Origin: Mesodorylaimus sp. YZB2_4 | Lineage: Eukaryota > Nematoda > Enoplea > Dorylaimida > Dorylaimidae | Assembly (NCBI GenBank): GCA_030248295.1 | Contig: JASANH010001213.1 | Span: 620,001-684,000, forward strand | DNA: 64,000 nucleotides | Direction: 5' to 3' | Part shown: piece by piece, positions 47,981-58,521 of the stretch | Position numbering within the stretch: position 1 is the first letter of the stretch | How the letters are laid out: every line of letters starts with the position of its first letter | Translations under genes and position numbers: made by a program | Notes under the pieces: model-generated | What the model was told of the DNA's origin: nothing | Seen by the model: the letters and a program-made list of their open reading frames with translations, nothing else | Database searches by the model: none

Positions 47981-48179
47981 TGTCACGATGCTGTCCGACG
48001 TGACCGCGTGTGGAGAAGAGTAATCTCGAGACCAACCGGACTAGACGAGAATTATATTACGGTCCTCTGTACTCTACACAGTTCGCCTGCTCTGGCCGTA
48101 GCCCTGGCGAGCAAGCTTTAAAATAACGCACGCTACACTACATGATATCCACGCGGGAGATACAAACTTAACCGTGACA
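47981..48179 (-). repeat. Gypsy 3' LTR
   Basis: 199 bp, starting TGTCACG and ending CGTGACA. It pairs with 57885-58083 at about 96.5% identity. The polypurine tract gagggggaggtga (minus strand) adjoins it, which marks it as the 3' LTR of a minus-strand element. Confidence 0.85.
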
Positions 48180-48335
48180 TTCACCTCCCCCTCAGTTTAC
48201 ACGAACTCCTACACGAAACACAAAACATCGAAACGCAAAAATCACGATCATTAGCGTCGTAAGTCGCCCATCTCCATTGACATCGTACGACCGTATTGTA
48301 AGCTGTTGATTGAGTTTGACCGACGTCTCCGATTC

Positions 48336-48700
48336 CTATTGCACCCACTTCCGTCTCTCCATCACCAAAGCCACACGACTGCGCGTGTCCTTCTCCTCCT
48401 CCAAGTACCTCTCCGCGTCTCGCATCGCACGAGGCAAACCTGCCGCCTTGGAGGCGAACACCTCCTTATACTGCCTGTAGTCGAAGATGTTATCGCGCTC
48501 GACTGGTCCGTACTTCTTCTCGCCGAAGAAGTGAACACGAACCCAATTTGGTTTTATAGGCCTCTTATTCGGGAATTCCGTTTCATCCACAATACGTGCT
48601 GGCAAATATGGGTGGTACTTCAGTTTTGCCCACACTGCATCACCGACCTTCAGCAGTCTTGGTTTGCGTGGTCTTTGGTCAAATGCCGCGCATTTGACGC
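48336..48700 (-). CDS. PWWP-domain ORF inside the Gypsy fossil
   Basis: The minus-strand frame reads K-V-G-D-A-V-W-A-K-L, then H-P-Y-L-P-A-R-I-V at the PWWP-motif position, then V-R-V-H-F-F-G-E, then a helix with D-Y-R-Q-Y-K-E-V and A-M-R-D-A-E-R-Y-L. That order of beta-barrel, F-F-G strand and helices is the PWWP fold, closest by eye to the GLYR1/NDF type. PWWP domains bind nucleosomes carrying H3K36 methylation and DNA. The ORF ends about 150 bases before the polypurine tract and 3' LTR. It is treated as part of the fossil: a captured domain in the position where chromoviruses have a chromodomain. An unrelated host exon trapped here is possible but less likely given the tract and LTR next to it. 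Confidence 0.7.
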
Positions 48701-51700
48701 GGTAAGGTCATCGTTTGATCCGTATGACCCTCGGAAAGTGTCGAATGAGCAAGGGGATTTGATGCGCGAGTTCATTACGGCGAAACGTGAATTAGCCAGC
48801 TACGAAGAGGCACGTCTCTTGTTAATGCAGTCGTGCCCGGCTGCGTTGGTCGCCGGCGTACCCCCTGTTCCAGGTGGGGTTCCTGCCCCATCGGCAGGTG
48901 TTGGTCCGTCGGGTGGCTGTGCTCTGTTGGAAATCGAGCCGCAGTCGCCTGATGCGTCAGCTTCGGACACGGCGCCAGTTGCGCCTGGGTCCATGTCATA
49001 TCGGCAACGACAGGAGAAACACCATGCGTATTTACGGCCGTGTGGTTTCGCGGTGGATCGGATTGACAGTTCTCAATTCGCGTGTTGGGTTTTGGCGAGG
49101 AGTGCGGCTTACGGTACGTTTCGTACGGCCGATGCGAAAGTTGTCGATCGACCTCTCAAACCAACCGCCGAACATTACGCTGCCGTCAATTCACTGCCAT
49201 CGCCAATCAGTCGCGGCCTATTGTCGCTGCCTGATGCGATTTTACTCACGACGCCGGGGTTCCCAGCTGCGGAGTTGGCAGGAATGACCGATCTGTCGTT
49301 CCCTCCGGATGGCACGCCGATCTCTCAGCGTCAGGTTCCGACTCCGGTTTACGGATTGTCGACTGCTGGACTATCTTTCCGGCAGTTCCCGAGGGCCCAG
49401 GGTCGTTGGCTCGATGGGCATGCGATTTATGGAAGATCCAGTGTTGCCAGGTCTTGGCCCTGTTACAAGCTCAGGAACCTTGAAACTGGTCTTCGCGAAT
49501 GCTGCAGGCTGTGGCGTGTGAACTCTTGGCTTTGCACGCCCAAACTTTATCCCGTATGGTTGGCGTCGATCGTGGACACCGTTATTGGTGCCTCATGTCC
49601 GATTGGATAATGGCATCGTTAGATTTCGTCTCTTTTGTGGCGAACTCTGTCTACCGCGTGACGGAGGACGAATTTTTGCGGTTACGTGGGAAGGGTGCGG
49701 ATGGACGTGCTTGGGTATTTTGGCCGGCGCCGTCTGGGCGATGCGCCGTTTTGGTACCCATGAATAAGCGAATGGCGACGAAATTGACCAGCGTCCATTT
49801 GAAGCGGTTGCAGCGTGGATTGGACGACCATATGTTGGGTCTGTCCCTGTCATTGCCGCACCCTGGGTCTACTGCACGATATTTGCGGTTGGTCGGAACG
49901 GAGACGGCACATTTATTTTCGTTCGGATTGATTTTCCTGAAGTATCAATCCCGCGCCTACACGTCTCGGTGCTCCGACTTATTTTCGACCGCCGTTATGG
50001 CTGATCCCGACCGACCGGGTTCGTCGATTGCGATTCCCGCGTCATTGCGATTGATGGATCAGTTCATCGACGTTCTGCGATCGCCTGGCACGACGTCCGT
50101 GTTCGACCCATTCCCGAAGTTGAACGACACGGCGTATCTGGTTCCAGAGGGGTATCCTCCGATGCCTGCTCCTCCGCAGACTCCGCCGACCAGTAGCTCG
50201 AGCCGCGAGGAGGGTGAGCTGTCTGAGACCGAACAAGCCAGACGCGATCGGAAGCGCCGTCAGCGATCTCGTTCCCGTTTGCGTCAGTCCCGTGATCCGC
50301 CTGGTGGATATCGGAAGCCGCCTCCGGGAGGTGGAGCGGCGGCGTCAGGTTCGGGAGCCGATTCGTCTCGGTCTGGCTCGATAGTATTCTATTCGTCGCA
50401 TCGACAGTCGTCCTCGTCTTCGACGCGCCAGGGTTCTGGATATCACTCCGGAACCCATCGTCCAGCGTTGCCAACGGTTTTGGAGGAATCGGCGGACAAT
50501 GCGTTGGATCTGTCTAACGGTAAGCGTGACGGTGGTTCGGGCTTGGCTGCTCCCGCACCCCCTGTGGTTGGTGTCCAGGTGGGGGGGGGAGTCATCCCTG
50601 CGGATTTAGCTTCATTGGAGGACTTGGCGGGGCTTGCCGATTGCGATTCCCCTGCCGATCCGGTGCCGGTTTCTGTGCCTATGGATTTCACGGTGGGCTC
50701 GGTGAGTGGACCTTTCTCTGCTCCTACCCCGACTACGTTGGTACCACCCGCGTCTGGACCATCCCCTCCGGACGTCGCGCGGTTCGGCCAGGGCAAGGGC
50801 CCATTCCCTCGTTGGAGCCGGGATGAATTTTTGGCCATTCCCGTGCCGCATCCAACTATTTCTACGCCTACGTCGTTAGCGGACCTGAACGGTGTTCCCT
50901 TCAGGTTTCCGATGGTCGCTCCTCTACAATGGCGGAACACGTTCATGGTCCCATTGTGTTTTGGCCAGGATTTGTCGCAATACGTTTGCGAGCTATTGTT
51001 CGACTGTCCGGCAGCGGTTGTGGTCCATGGTGACGGTGGGATCAAGCGATGGGTAATTCGAAAGCCCTTCTTCTATTTGCCGCACTATCCCACGGCTTTC
51101 CGACCGGCTTTCGACATCTCTGGCGTCCCCTTGGACCAGCCGTGGACAATCATGGATTGGCCGTCGCGTCAGCTGTTTGCTTCGTTCGACGAGTGGGTGA
51201 GTAGCCTTTGCAGTCACCGTTTTCTGGTTGCGAGGGCTATGTGGATTGCCCGTGTGCAGCAGCTGTCGCCGGCCCACTTGGCCATGTACTTTCCAGATCC
51301 GGCCAGTGGTGGTTTCCCGTTTTGCAACGACGAATCTTTGGTTTCGGACGTTCAAATGTCGGCTGATGGCGAGGAGTTCGTCGCGGCTCCGGTGGCCGGC
51401 GAGGCGATTCCTTGCCCGGCGCCGATGGTGGAATGATTCGTCGTGAGTTGGGCTAACAGGGTTTTGGCTAATGGGATTAACCCTGTGTTTGAGTGTTTGC
51501 GTGGGTATTTTACGGACTGAACTCTTTTCGGTCCTGTTTTCTTTATGGGCTAGACTATTTCTGGCCCAGCCTCAGCCGTGTGGTAGATTTTGTGGGGATT
51601 ATTTTTGATTTGCTGAGGTTTGGTGCATTATTTGCCCGCCTAGTCTTTCGTCATCTGGACTGGGTTACAGAGTCTGGACTGTTCTGGTCTCTGTACACAC

Positions 51701-52650
51701 CGAGTTTGCGCACATACTGGGCGATCCCTGGTTGTGTCGGTGCACGATCCTTGACCCCTTTTCGGGCTTCAGGGTAGTGCGTAGGTCACGGGGTCTCCCA
51801 TTGCTCGATGATTTTCTGGCAGTGTGCCTGGGTGGTGCTCCTCTTGCCTTTCAGCAGCCGTCACCCAGCCATGAAGAACGTGTGATGTTCTGTGATGTTG
51901 TGATTGGGGGCTGGGATGACGTGTAGTGTTGAGCATTGCTGACCCAGGTACTTTGGTGTGCGCCTCGTTGGACCATAGGGCCGTCCGGGGAGTCGCTTAT
52001 GTATGTGTCACCTAGGGGACTCGCTGGACGACAGCAGTGGACTATCCATTTTGGTCTCCACTGACTCCGGTTACGCCCTGGTCTCGCCTTTTGCTGGACC
52101 TTTCTCCCACTGGTTCAGTTTCTGATCCCTGCTTTCTTAGCCTGACGACCTGGACTATTTCTCCGGGATCCCTTAATCGAAGGTGCCCTACTTTTCACGG
52201 GAAGCGTGGGGTCACGCTTCTTTTAAGGAGGGGAGGAATGTAATAGGCATGGACTAGGCATGTGTTATGTCCTCCGGCCTATGTGTGTACTGGTTCAGGG
52301 AACCGGTCCGCCTCTCCTATGTCAGGGCCAGCACGAGACCGAGAGCGAGGTCGAGGTCGAGTGACTGGTCTGATTGCAGACATCGGTTGAGAACGAGTCT
52401 GGATCACCTGATCTGAACTGCTCTGCGAGCACTTCGGGCTCAGGCCCGTCAGAACCCCTTTGACGGCCGACACGTGCGGCTGCTCCCCGAATTGTGAGTC
52501 TACACGGCCCTTGTGGTGTGGTGGCTAATAAACGATATTGCAAGGTGTCCGTGGACTGCGTGGTACTGTTCCTGACTTGGGCCATCCTCTGGTCAGCCCT
52601 AGATAGCCCTAGGACGAGCCAAGGATTTCACTCAATGTAGTAGGCGTGTT
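48690..52650 (+). mobile_element. GC-rich LTR-like fossil with unrecognised protein
   Basis: Base composition and codon use (many G/C-ending codons) differ sharply from the rest of the window. A plus-strand coding region at about 48690-51436 encodes a large protein in about two pieces. Its middle is Pro-, Ser- and Arg-rich (about 50150-50800) and its C-terminal part is a compact aromatic-rich region. I do not recognise it; a gag-like role is a guess. Downstream are a hairpin (52201-52220), a polypurine tract (about 52225-52238), a TG start of a likely LTR (52239) and an AATAAA signal (52527-52532). No matching second LTR and no polymerase were seen. The element looks broken (few breaks) and lies inside the Gypsy fossil. 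The right boundary is uncertain. Confidence 0.5.
52201..52220 (+). repeat. 8-bp-stem hairpin before a polypurine tract
   Basis: GAAGCGTG, loop GGGT, CACGCTTC. It lies directly ahead of the polypurine tract of the GC-rich fossil. Confidence 0.7.
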
Positions 52651-52674
52651 TGGCCTGTGGAGAAGGTAGTGTAC

Positions 52675-52746
52675 GTATCTGGTTGCCTTAACTGGCCGCC
52701 TTATACACAGAGCAGTATGCGGTTGCCTTGACTGGCCGCCGCATAC
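52675..52746. repeat. two of three tandem hairpin units
   Basis: Units at 52675-52706 and 52715-52746 each read GTAT..GG, then ttgccttRactggccgcc, then ..ATAC, with 8-base arms complementary to each other. A third unit (56566-56598) continues the series on the far side of the inserted LINE. The spacing is about 36-40 bases. Confidence 0.75.
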
Positions 52747-52755
52747 AGCGTATCA

Positions 52756-55700
52756 ATGTTTTACATTACAATGTTTTTGAGGCCAGGTTTAAAGTTTTCC
52801 ACAGCTTCTCAGACGAGTTTAGTGCGGGTGTGTGTTTGCTCATTAATCGATCTTCCCTGTTTTCGGACATTACCCGTTTGACGAGTGTTGATGGGCGTGC
52901 TATCCTTTTGACTGCCAAATATGAAAGTAGAATTTTTCTTGTGTGTGGTTTGTATGCTCCAGCTCAGGAAGCGCCGAGGAAGATGTTTTTTGAGAGTCTT
53001 CTTGGGAAGGCATTACAAAGGTTTAGGTACCATGATGCGGCTGTGTGTCTGGGGGATTTTAACTTTGTAGAATCGAAGGAGCTCGACCGAAGTGAACTTA
53101 CTTTATATACTGAAGCTGGACATAAAGAATTTCGAAAGTTCTCTTCGAAATTCAAGCTTCTCGATATTTTTCGGTATCATAATCCTAGTGGCAAACTTTT
53201 TTCGCATCTGGCGCATAGTACAAAAACTCAGGGCAGACTTGATAGAATTTATTGTACACAAAGCTTAGTTGAATCTTATGTAAACTATGACTTCATTGAC
53301 ACAGCTCTGTCTGATCACAAAATCTTTTATGTAAATTGTAACTTTGCGTTTGCACAGATTAAGAGGGGACCGTCTTACTGGAAGCTTGATGTTGATCTAC
53401 TGCAAAGAGACGAAGTTTTGCGGGACCAGATCAGAGGCAAGCTGCAGTCTTTGCAGACTAACATGGAAAGTGCGCACGACAAGGAGGTACTGTCCATGTG
53501 GGAGGATTTCAAGGATGAGATAGCGTGTTTGTGCAAAGCACATAAAAGGTACATTGAAAGGGAGAATAGAAGGCAACGAGCAGAGTTGGGAAAAGCACTG
53601 CAAAAATGTAAGACGTGGTTAGGAATGCACCCAACTAGCGAAATGCTGAAAGCGGAGTTTTCGGACATTCGCGAGCGACTAAGAACGTTTGATCGTGAGG
53701 AAATCAGGAGAAGATTGGGAAAAACACATTTTAGGCATTTAGCAACGGATCAATTTACGTTGGTGACTGCTAGGTTAATGCAAAAAGCCTCAGCGGAGCA
53801 GAGGACAGTGTATGCGATTAATGATGAGAATGGGGTCACTCATTTCAACCAGTTGGACGTGATAGGAGAGATAAGGAGGCAGTACGAGGGTCTGTTCACA
53901 AGTGTGGGCAGAGTGGACGCTGGGGCAGCTGATATCTTCCTGACGCAACAGCCGCACGGCACAGCAGGGGACGAGGACAGAGCAATTCTAGGAGAAGAAG
54001 TACATGAGGACGAGGTTGAGAAAGCAATAAAGTCTTTCCAGAAGAGGAAAACACCAGGCAGTGACGGATTGCCCATTGAATTCTACGCCATGTTTCCGGC
54101 TAAACTGTCTAGTGTCCTATGTCAGGTATACGCATCCTCTTTTCGATTAGGGAAATTGCCGCCGAGCTGCTACTTTGGCATCATCTCTCAACTGTACAAA
54201 GGGGAAGGGGTTAAGAAGGTCAGGTCCAACTGGAGGCCATTGACAATGCTGAATGTCGACTATAAAATATTAGCCAAAGTTCTAGTAATGAGACTGAGGA
54301 AGGTAATGCGCAAAATCGTTCATCCGGATCAAACCTGTGCTGTGCCAGGGAGGGATATTAGGGACGGGGTGCTCACCCTCTATAATGCTGCAGAATATGT
54401 GAAGGAGCAAGAGATGGACGCCCTAATTTTGTCGGTAGATCATATGTCAGCTTTTGACATCATCAAATGGGAATATCTTTTCCGAGTGCTAGATTTTTTT
54501 GGACTGGGGCCTGTTTTCCAAAAATGGGTTGGTATAATCTACAGAATAGGATCAGTGAGTTCGTCAGTTCAGGTAATTGGATACGTGTCCTCGCCTTTCA
54601 GTCCGACCAGGGGAATCAGGCAGGGCTGTCCCCTGTCGGCTTTGCTCTACGTTTTGGTCTCTGAGACTGTAACCAATTTCATAAGGAGGGACAGAACAGT
54701 GAAAGGCATCGATGTGTTTGGGCAACAACTAAAACTGAACAACTATGCAGACGACACAAATTTTTTGCTTGCTGACTCAGAGTCTGTAAAACGTGTGTTT
54801 GAGGTATACAATTTGTACAAGCGGGCTTCTGGGGCAACATTAAAAATAGCCAAAACGAAGATTCTGTTGCTGGGAAAGATGAAAAAGGACTGCTTGAAGG
54901 CTGACCTGCAGGACCTAGTTGTGAGTCAAGTGAAAGTATATGGTTTCTTAATTAAAAACGAGGGAATGGAGATAACAGAAAATTGGGAAGCAGTGCGAAG
55001 ACACATAGGCACGCTGGGGGATAAGATTCCTCACACTGAGGTGTCCTATTTTGGTAGGGTATACGTGGCCAATACCTACTTCCTGTCCAAAATTTGGTAT
55101 TTAGCATCAGTAATTGCACCAGAAGATGATTTGCAAAGGTTTGCAGAGACACAGATGGATTCATATCTTAGGCATCCGGCTAAGCAGAATGTGATAAACA
55201 AGCTCATTTTGAAAAGGACCAAAGAGCAAGGAGGAGTGGGGTACCCTGACATTGGCTTTAAGGTGCTTGCATTTCGCTTGATGTTGTTGGTACGCAGGCA
55301 TTTGGCTCAGGAGAAGGCTGTATGGCACTCTTTCTTCGATTACTTCTATGGTAAAGTAGAGAAGGCGACTTTGTCGCAGATTAGCTCTATACAGGCACCC
55401 CGTTTATACAAGGACGTTCGGAAAGCCGTTCTGAGTGCTAAATTTAGTATATTGAGTGATCATAGTGTAGGTCTTGACGCGAAGACTTATCCAATAAAAC
55501 ATGTAAAAACCAAGATTTTGTATAGACATATGCTTGAGAAAAAGGTGGGCAAGGCCAATAGGGCTATTGAGGAATATTGGAGGGAGAAGTTTAGGAAAGA
55601 ATCGATTGACTTTGGTGCATATTGGAGACTAAATACAACAAAGCACGTCGATGGTCTAACACGAAGCATACATCACTCCCTTCTGTACAAAGGATTGTAT

Positions 55701-56147
55701 ACAAGGAGCAGAGTGTCCAAGTTTACAGATGTTAGTCCAAATTGTAAGTTCTGCACAGAGATGACTGGCGAGGATAAATGCGAAGACGTTTATCATGTTT
55801 TTGTCGAGTGTCACAGAGTCCAGCTTTTTTGGAACAGAGTAAACGTACTCTTTCAGGGTTTCGACCCGACCATCACTTTAAAAGAGGAAAGCAGGATTTT
55901 TGGAGTGACTGGCGGAAAATCCTCACATCTGAAGGTGATTGTAAACTTGGTTTTACAATCAGCGCAGAGATGCATCTGGTTTGCTAGAATGGATTATGAG
56001 GAAAAGAATTCAGACACTGACCTTTGGGTTTCACTTTCAAAGCGCCTTCGACTTTTGTTTAAAAGAGCTAGGTATACCTTGACACCGCATCTGTTTGACG
56101 AGATCTTTGTAAAGTCTTCTTTTTTGTTCAGAATTAATGAGGGATAA
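52756..56147 (+). CDS. LINE ORF2: partial endonuclease and reverse transcriptase
   Basis: One open frame of about 1,130 codons belongs to the LINE (the open frame extends 28 bases into target DNA, which is not part of the gene). Endonuclease motifs C-L-G-D-F-N, R-L-D-R-I-Y and L-S-D-H-K are present, but the N-terminal catalytic motifs are cut off. The reverse transcriptase has KTPGSDGLPIEFY, N-W-R-P-L-T-M-L-N, motif A S-V-D-H-M-S-A-F-D, R-Q-G-C-P-L-S-A-L and N-Y-A-D-D-T. The C-terminus has a zf-RVT finger (C-K-F-C, then Y-H-V-F-V-E-C-H). The frame has no internal stop, which suggests a recent insertion. Truncation of the endonuclease should make this copy inactive on its own. Confidence 0.85.
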
Positions 56148-56561
56148 GGGAAACGAAAAAAAAAAAAGACAAAGATCAAAAAAAAAAAATTATTCATAAT
56201 AAATAATGAAAAAAAAAGAAAAATGCAAAAAAAAGCAAAAAGAAAAAGAAGAAGAAAAAAAGAAAAAAAGAAGAAAAATATTGAATTAAGAAAAAAATTA
56301 ATAAATAAAAAAAAATATAAAAAATTAATAAAAAAAAATGGACAAAATGTGTGCGTGTGTTGCGCTACGTATAGTACCTGGGGAGGGGGACTACTCCCCG
56401 CTCACCAAGTAGGCGGTGGCTCGATGGAGAGAAAGAAGATTAAAAACGACAAGTGATTTATAGTGATATGATTAACCTGGTCATTATGTTTGTATAGATT
56501 GCCTCAATTCCGTTTATACAATAAAAATGCATTGTAAAAAAAAAAAATCCTTCAAAAAAAA
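56148..56561 (+). other. LINE 3' UTR, A-rich
   Basis: About 190 bases of almost pure A with G, T interruptions (56153-56340) are followed by a short mixed segment and the AATAAA/poly-A end. No separate gene. Confidence 0.7.
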
Positions 56562-56565
56562 ACAG

Positions 56566-56598
56566 CGTATCAGTTGCCTTCGTTGGCCGCTCGATACG
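56566..56598. repeat. third tandem hairpin unit
   Basis: CGTATC, then agttgccttcgttggccgctc, then GATACG. It belongs to the series at 52675-52746, split from it by the LINE. Its first bases are part of the LINE target duplication. Confidence 0.7.
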
Positions 56599-56599
56599 C

Positions 56600-57890
56600 T
56601 CCTCAAGGCGAGGCTGAAACCCGTCGGGTTGATGTCTCGGGCACCTACGACAAGGTGACCTGCCTGGAGGGTTTTTGAGTCCATCCGCTCCCCGCGGTAT
56701 CTTCTCCAATGTAGGGCTATTCCGCCTATTACACCTATCCACCTCGGGCACATACCGCTTCACCTGTTCTACGTGAACACGCTTCTCCTCGCCAACTAAT
56801 CCTCCTTGCGAACGGATAATCAAGTTGTGAGCCGATATTACTTGCGTGACACGATAGGGTCAAGTCCATGAGCCCAACAGCTTCGATGATAAGCCTGCCG
56901 GTGTATGCATTCGCTTATACATCACCATATCACCAGCCTGAAACTCCTTCTCCAGTTTCGTATTGTGACGAAGTATATTTGATTTCCCGCTCAATCTATC
57001 GACAATCAACAGTTCGAGTCAAGACCAATAGCAGTGATATAGTTCTTGTCCTGGACTGACCTTTCAACCTGTCTTGGAGATGCCTAGGCGCATGAGATTA
57101 GTTTGGATCCTTTCCTATTCTGCAAGAACAAGTCGCCTTCTCCAGGCCCTGTGCATTTCCCTGGTTTACATATCTCTAAATTATCAGACGTACCTGTTCT
57201 CGGGCTAGGCCCTGTACATTTGCCTGTTTTGCATAGATCCAAATTATCGGACATACCTGTTTTCTGGCTAGGCTAGGTACATTTTCTGAAGGTATATAAG
57301 GGCGTGTATTTTCTTGCGAGTAGGACGTTCTTCATTGTGAAAGTAAAAATCACTGATGGCCCGTCTTCCTTTCCGAAGCTCGTATCGCCGATTTACGCCC
57401 TATCATCGCCGCACTTTGGGTAAGCACTAATTGGTGTGGTGTAGTTGACAGCAATCCCTACCCCTAGACAGGTGAACCATCAACCAAAAACCAACTTCAC
57501 CACAGTATTCTTATCCCAACGTTCCTTGCGCTGTTCTTGCACTCGTTCTATGCTCTCATAAGCTAACCTCCGAGCTCGCTCGAGCTGCTGCACCACGTTC
57601 TCGCGATATTCGATCGCGCTGCCAAATTTGTTAGCCGAACTCGAGATACCCGTATCGATTACCAACCGTGCATCAAAACCATGCATCAGAGAGAACGGAG
57701 TCTCACCCGTCGCTTCATGGACTGACGTATTGTACGCGAATCGGGCAAACGGAACAAAACCACTGCAATTGTCCTGGTGATCTTGGTCTACGTACATTCT
57801 CAGCATATCGCGAAACACGCGATTCACTCTCTCCACGTGACCATCAGTCTGAGGTCTGTACGCTCCTGCCAAGCTCGCCAGAAATGTCAC
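56600..57890 (-). mobile_element. Gypsy integrase region of the fossil
   Basis: The integrase core signature Y-R-P-Q-T-D-G-H-V-E-R-V-N-R, with A-Y-N-T-S-V-H-E-A-T-G-E-T-P-F-S, is seen at about 57640-57870, and the C-terminal GPY/F-like module (H-V-E-Q-V-K-R-Y-V-P) near 56760. A solo LTR (56964-57504) lies between these two parts. Integrase joins element DNA into chromosomes. This copy is broken. Confidence 0.8.
56964..57504 (+). mobile_element. solo LTR nested in the integrase
   Basis: 541 bp, starting TGTGACG and ending CACCACA, flanked by ATAC (possibly AATAC) on each side, as expected for a 4-5 bp target duplication. A TATA box (ggtatataagg) lies at about 57289, so plus orientation is likely. 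It is unrelated to the 199-bp LTRs, and no internal part is present, which fits recombination between two LTRs. Confidence 0.6.
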
Positions 57891-58083
57891 GTTGCTATCC
57901 GACGTGACCGCGTGTGGAGAAGAGTAATCTCGAGACCAACCGGACTAGACGAGAATTATATGACGGTCCTATGTACTCTACACAGTTCGCCTGCTCTGGC
58001 CGTAGCCCTGGCGAGCAAGCTTTACAATAACGCACACTACACTACATGATATCCACGCGTGAGATACAAACTTAACCGTGACA
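57885..58083 (-). repeat. Gypsy 5' LTR
   Basis: Partner of 47981-48179, with the same ends. It is followed outside by AAAG. Confidence 0.85.
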
Positions 58084-58521
58084 AAAGCACTGCAAATACA
58101 ATAAAATAAACCAACAGCACGTACATACCGTGTGCCTACATAGGTACCTGTGTGCGCAATTTAATGCATCAGATCTCCATTACAAAACTACGCGTATTCA
58201 AATTTCTTTAAAAACAGTGTTTATAATGAGCCTAAAAATTAACACCGAATATGCGTTAGTGTTATGGCACAAGAACGATTCAAAATTTTCACGAAATGAG
58301 GTATAGCTATCCTAACACCAAGCATTATCCATTAGAGTTTTGCGAGTCCGTGTTTCCTGCAGGCGTACATAAAAGAGCACATACAGTACATACTGTACAG
58401 TAGATTTTTGTTCTAATTTTTAAGAGTTTTTTGGATTGCGCTTTGGCGTGTCAGAACGGTATATAGAGCTGGTTAGGCAGAAAACACACCCGCTTCATCA
58501 CATGCCGCTATCACACCACCA
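58084..58521. other. intergenic
   Basis: This stretch is the 3' side of the next receptor. A tacagtacatactgtacagta palindrome-like string lies near 58381-58402. Confidence 0.4.

Larger units (their letters stand above)
52756..56561 (+). mobile_element. Tx1-clade LINE, 5'-truncated
   Basis: The element is bounded by an 11-bp target duplication ACAGCGTATCA at 52745-52755 and 56562-56572. The 3' region is A-rich, with AATAAA near 56520 and a poly-A tail ending in a tccttc-interrupted run. It starts inside the endonuclease, so the 5' end and any ORF1 are missing. Tx1-clade LINEs are the relatives of L1 that often pick specific target sequences; here the target is a short tandem hairpin repeat in a retroelement. 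Confidence 0.85.
47981..58083 (-). mobile_element. Ty3/Gypsy retroelement fossil with nested insertions
   Basis: Family: Ty3/Gypsy, minus-strand orientation. Parts: 3' LTR at 47981-48179 and 5' LTR at 57885-58083 (199 bp each, TGTCACG...CGTGACA), a polypurine tract just inside the 3' LTR (about 48180-48195), an integrase region (within about 56600-57890), and a PWWP-domain ORF close to the 3' LTR. The flanks carry AAAG on each side, consistent with a 4-bp target duplication. The LTRs differ at about 7 of 199 positions (3.5%), so insertion was fairly recent. No gag, protease or reverse transcriptase was recognised. The element is broken, with several breaks, and it holds a solo LTR, a Tx1-clade LINE and a GC-rich LTR-like fossil. 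Confidence 0.8.

Noticed and set aside
48306-48690. N-terminal extension of the GC-rich plus-strand frame
   Set aside because: This part is the complement of the PWWP-domain ORF, which has a clear family match on the minus strand.
50064-51355. Long minus-strand frames opposite the GC-rich protein
   Set aside because: They mirror the GC-rich coding strand, where stop codons are rare in all frames; the plus strand has the consistent codon pattern.
52728-52755. First codons of the LINE open frame
   Set aside because: They lie in the target duplication and the hairpin repeat, so they are flanking DNA read in frame by chance.
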